Origin: Treponema sp.
Lineage (GTDB): Bacteria > Spirochaetota > Spirochaetia > Treponematales > Breznakiellaceae
NCBI GenBank assembly: GCA_031268245.1
Contig: JAIRXN010000208.1
Location: 1 to 6,700, forward strand
Length of the DNA: 6,700 bases
Direction: 5' to 3'
Positions 4,038-6,700 of this stretch are shown piece by piece (the first letter of the stretch is position 1; each line of letters starts with the position of its first letter). A model generated the notes under the pieces. The model saw only the letters and a list, made by a program, of their open reading frames with translations. It was not told the origin of the DNA and did not search any database. The position numbers and the translations under genes are program-made.

Positions 4038-6700
4038 ATGGCTCAGGTAAAAGGAAAGCGGGGACGGCCTCCCTTAAACGCAAAAACAAAGCGGACGCCT
4101 CAGACGGCGGCCCCGGCAAAGGAAGCGCCTGAGGTAAATGCCGTCAAACGCCGGGGACGGCCTCCCAAAAATGCCCTGCTGAATGCCGGAACGGAACCGG
4201 AAGCTGCGGAAAAGGCCCCGGTTTCCCGGCGCGTTTCGCCCCAGGATGCCGTCGGCTCATCAAAAACAGGCTTTTATTTCAGTCTGGGCAGGGAAGGCCC
4301 GGGAATCGTTTTCCATCTGCACACGAATAAGGGGAGTGCCCAGGTTCCCGATTACCGGCGGTATACCGGAACGGAACGGGAACTTCTCCGGGAATTCCAG
4401 GCCCGGCGCCGGGCGGAAGAAGGGGACTTCAGTTTCCGTTTTGACGGCGTCCTGGAGGAAAACACCCTCCGTAATCCCGGCGGGGGACTTATCGAACTGG
4501 CCCTTTCCGCGGGGCTGCTTCGGGACGGGAAAGGCGCAGCCCTGACCGACGGAGGTTCCTGCCGCTGGGCCCTCAAAATAGAGGAACACGCGGGGGCGGT
4601 GAATGTCTTCCCGGTTCTCCTTGACGAAGAAGGCGTCCTCATTACTACAGAGGGGAAAAAACTTTTCGCCGCCGCACCCCGGCTTGCGGTGTATCAGAAC
4701 AGGGCCTACCATATCCAGGACATGGGCGGACGCTGGCACGATACGGACCTGCTCAATTCCCGTTTAAGCCGTGGGGATCTTCCGGCCTTTCTTTCTCTGG
4801 CTTTCTCCAATTTTCCCGGTCTGGAACTCCTCTATCCGGGGTGGAACGTAAAGCGTATCCACCCGGTTCAGGCCCTGCCGGCCCTGCTTTTTATGGAAAT
4901 CGACAAGTACGGCTACCTCCATGTACGGCCCATCAGTTTTCTCCGGGGCTTTCCTCCCCTTTTTCTGGAAAACGAGGAGATCATCACCGTGGTGGAGATT
5001 GATGAGGATTCCAAAACCCTGGGGATAGCCGAGGTGGTCTTCCCGGACCCGCCGGAGGAGACCTTCCGCTCTCTTCTGTTTAAGGGAAACCGGGGGGCCG
5101 CCAAAAGCCAGGTCTACGAGGAAGGCGGCCGTTTCATTATCGCCCCGGAATTTGCCTCCGGTTTTTTAAGCGATTCAATCCTCGATTTAACAAGCCGCTT
5201 TGCGCTCCTTGAGACCCAGGTTCTGGCGGCGTATAAACTCATTTTCGCCAAGCCCCGGATCCGGTTTTCCCTGGGTACGGGGATCGACTATCTTGCAGGG
5301 GAAGCCAGGGTGGAGCTTGGGGGGGAGAGTTTTTCCTTTGCCCGCTTTATGGAAGAGTACCGGAACCGGGCCTGCATCACCCTTTCCGACGGAACCCGCT
5401 CCTTTCCCGACCGGCAGACCATGGAACGCCTGGATCGGCTGGTTTCCAAAGTCAAGGGGGATGAAACCGTGGAGCTTTCCTATTTCGACATCCCCCTCCT
5501 TCTGCGGGACGAGGCTATCGAAATTGAGGGAGAAGCCTGGGAACAGGGACGGAAATTTTTCGAGGCTTACAACAGCATAGGCAACCGTAAAGGCCGCTGG
5601 ATTCTGGAAAACGGGAGTCTCCGGCCCTACCAGGAATACGGCGTCCGCTGGCTGGATTACCTCCGGGAACATCGTATGGGCGCCTGCCTGGCGGACGAAA
5701 TGGGCCTGGGGAAGACCATCCAGGTTATCGCCCTGCTCAGGGGCATCTACGAGGAGCGGCAAAAGACACAGGGCGAAGGAAGCGGCCTCTGCCTTATCGT
5801 CTGCCCCAAATCTCTGGTGTACAACTGGGCTGCCGAACTGGACCGTTTCGGCCCGGGTCTTCCCTATTCGGTGTACTACGGCCTGGGACGGGACCTGGCG
5901 GAACTGGATTCAGGCGGCTTCAGGATCATTCTCAGTACCTACGCGACCATCAGGCGGGATGTGGAGGAATTTCAAAAACGGGAATTCCTCTATGTAATTC
6001 TGGACGAATCCCAGAACATAAAGAACCTGACCACCCAGACCAGCGCGGCAATTCTGAGCATCAACACGATCCACCGCCTGGCCCTGAGCGGCACTCCGGT
6101 GGAAAACAACCTCTCCGACCTCTACAGCCTTTTCCGCTTCCTCAACCCCCGTTTCTTTGGTTCCGAGAAATTTTTTGTCCAGCGCTACCTTAGACCCATT
6201 CAGGATGCCGGGGACGAAGACGCGCTGCGGGATCTCAGGCTGCGGATCTACCCTTTTATGCTCCGCCGTCTTAAACGGGACGTTCTTGCGGAACTGCCTG
6301 AAAAAACCGAGGAGACCGCGTATATCGAACTGGAAGGCGTCCACCTGGCGGCCTATCACCGGCGGCGGCTGGAGTACAAGCTGATGATCGACGGTTTCAT
6401 CGCCAACGGGGAATGGAAAAAGCAGACCTTTGTGATCCTCAAGGCCCTTTCGGAATTGCGGCGTCTTGCCAGCGTCCCCGAATCGGACCTGGATTACGAA
6501 GGTTCCCAGGATATTTCCTCCGGTACTGCCGAGACCCAGGCGTCTGCGGCGGTCCTGCCCTCGGCAAAACGGCAGTACCTTCGGGAAATCGTTCCCGAAA
6601 TCGCCGAGAACGGTCACAAGTGCCTTATCTTTACCAATTTCCTCGCCCAGGTGGAACTGGTCAGCGGGGACCTTACGGCCCTGGGAATTCCCCACCTCAC
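4038..6700 (+). CDS. SNF2-family DNA-dependent ATPase/helicase-like protein with two N-terminal AT-hooks (partial, runs off the right edge)
   Basis: The frame is open from ATG 4038 to the window end: 887 complete codons, with the C-terminus missing. Residues 1-75 are basic and low-complexity, with two AT-hook cores, KRGRPP (7-12) and RRGRPP (38-43), expected to grip the minor groove of AT-rich DNA. Residues about 80-520 form an N-terminal region I cannot assign with certainty; by position it may match the accessory domain seen in front of many bacterial SNF2 motors. The SNF2 ATPase lobe starts near 528 with the Q-motif-like LRPYQEYGVRWL. It contains Walker A DEMGLGKT (553-560), motif Ia IVCPKSLVYNW (587-597), Walker B DESQ (656-659), motif III SGTPVEN (684-690) and FMLRRLKRDV (740-749). 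The second RecA lobe begins near 842 with SAK and CLIFTNF (862-868); motifs V and VI lie beyond the window. These proteins use ATP to translocate on double-stranded DNA and remodel DNA-protein complexes; the bacterial targets are mostly unknown. The ATG is the first possible start after an in-frame TAG at 3978, and it lacks a Shine-Dalgarno. Confidence 0.94.
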   Translation, partial: MAQVKGKRGRPPLNAKTKRTPQTAAPAKEAPEVNAVKRRGRPPKNALLNAGTEPEAAEKAPVSRRVSPQDAVGSSKTGFYFSLGREGPGIVFHLHTNKGSAQVPDYRRYTGTERELLREFQARRRAEEGDFSFRFDGVLEENTLRNPGGGLIELALSAGLLRDGKGAALTDGGSCRWALKIEEHAGAVNVFPVLLDEEGVLITTEGKKLFAAAPRLAVYQNRAYHIQDMGGRWHDTDLLNSRLSRGDLPAFLSLAFSNFPGLELLYPGWNVKRIHPVQALPALLFMEIDKYGYLHVRPISFLRGFPPLFLENEEIITVVEIDEDSKTLGIAEVVFPDPPEETFRSLLFKGNRGAAKSQVYEEGGRFIIAPEFASGFLSDSILDLTSRFALLETQVLAAYKLIFAKPRIRFSLGTGIDYLAGEARVELGGESFSFARFMEEYRNRACITLSDGTRSFPDRQTMERLDRLVSKVKGDETVELSYFDIPLLLRDEAIEIEGEAWEQGRKFFEAYNSIGNRKGRWILENGSLRPYQEYGVRWLDYLREHRMGACLADEMGLGKTIQVIALLRGIYEERQKTQGEGSGLCLIVCPKSLVYNWAAELDRFGPGLPYSVYYGLGRDLAELDSGGFRIILSTYATIRRDVEEFQKREFLYVILDESQNIKNLTTQTSAAILSINTIHRLALSGTPVENNLSDLYSLFRFLNPRFFGSEKFFVQRYLRPIQDAGDEDALRDLRLRIYPFMLRRLKRDVLAELPEKTEETAYIELEGVHLAAYHRRRLEYKLMIDGFIANGEWKKQTFVILKALSELRRLASVPESDLDYEGSQDISSGTAETQASAAVLPSAKRQYLREIVPEIAENGHKCLIFTNFLAQVELVSGDLTALGIPHL
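4059..4166 (+). repeat. Pair of exact 15-nt direct repeats encoding the two AT-hooks
   Basis: CGGGGACGGCCTCCC occurs at 4059-4073 and again at 4152-4166, 93 nt (31 codons) apart and in frame. Each copy encodes the RGRPP core of an AT-hook in the SNF2 protein. Identical codons in both copies suggest a fairly recent duplication or strong codon constraint; the flanking sequence is not similar over any long stretch. Confidence 0.8.

Noticed and set aside
5187..5762. 191-codon open frame on the minus strand, antisense to the SNF2 gene
   Set aside because: It overlaps the Q-motif and Walker A region of the SNF2 coding frame and shows no domain of its own.
5910..6695. 261-codon open frame on the minus strand within the SNF2 gene
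   Set aside because: It lies opposite the conserved ATPase motifs (DESQ, SGTPVEN, FMLRRLKRDV), and its product is Gly/Phe/Gln-rich with no recognisable motif. It is a by-product of GC-rich codon use in the real gene.

Overview
The window is a moderately GC-rich piece of bacterial chromosome, densely packed with genes. Three genes on the minus strand (reading right to left) face one large gene on the plus strand. No RNA gene, CRISPR array, transposase or recognisable prophage gene is visible, and no gene-free stretch exceeds about 180 bases. The mix of genes would fit a gut or anaerobic fermenter that takes up plant-derived glucosides: a cytoplasmic GH3 glycosidase with a C-terminal extension, a CNNM/CorC-type membrane protein, a glycosyltransferase start of the 'MKIGIDTF...GKSGIG' type, and a bacterial SNF2 ATPase. 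A spirochaete of the Treponema kind is my best guess, but it is an inference from protein style and not proven by the sequence.

Layout. Positions 1-54 (minus) hold the first 18 codons of a probable glycosyltransferase, with a strong ribosome binding site and a plausible promoter of its own. Positions 55-165 are intergenic and contain a 12-bp-arm hairpin just after the stop of the next gene. Positions 166-1431 (minus) encode a CNNM/DUF21-CBS-CorC_HlyC membrane protein. Positions 1451-3856 (minus) encode a GH3 beta-glucosidase-like enzyme; only 19 nt separate these two genes, so they probably form one operon read from a promoter near 3923-3951. Positions 3857-4037 are a divergent control region with an AT-rich core. 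From 4038 to the window edge (plus) runs a large SNF2-family ATPase gene with two AT-hook motifs at its N-terminus; at least 887 codons are present and the end lies outside the window.

Functionally, the minus-strand operon pairs sugar release in the cytoplasm (GH3) with a membrane protein likely tied to divalent cation handling. The SNF2 protein is a DNA-dependent motor that appears independent of the operon apart from sharing the divergent intergenic region. The most notable points are a predicted leaderless SNF2 mRNA (no Shine-Dalgarno, and a TTGCCA-N17-CATACT promoter placed so that +1 falls on the ATG), the duplicated AT-hooks encoded by an exact 15-nt repeat, an operator-like palindrome at the GH3 transcription start, and a small hairpin flanked by CTAAGG direct repeats. 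I see no clearly new multi-gene system here.
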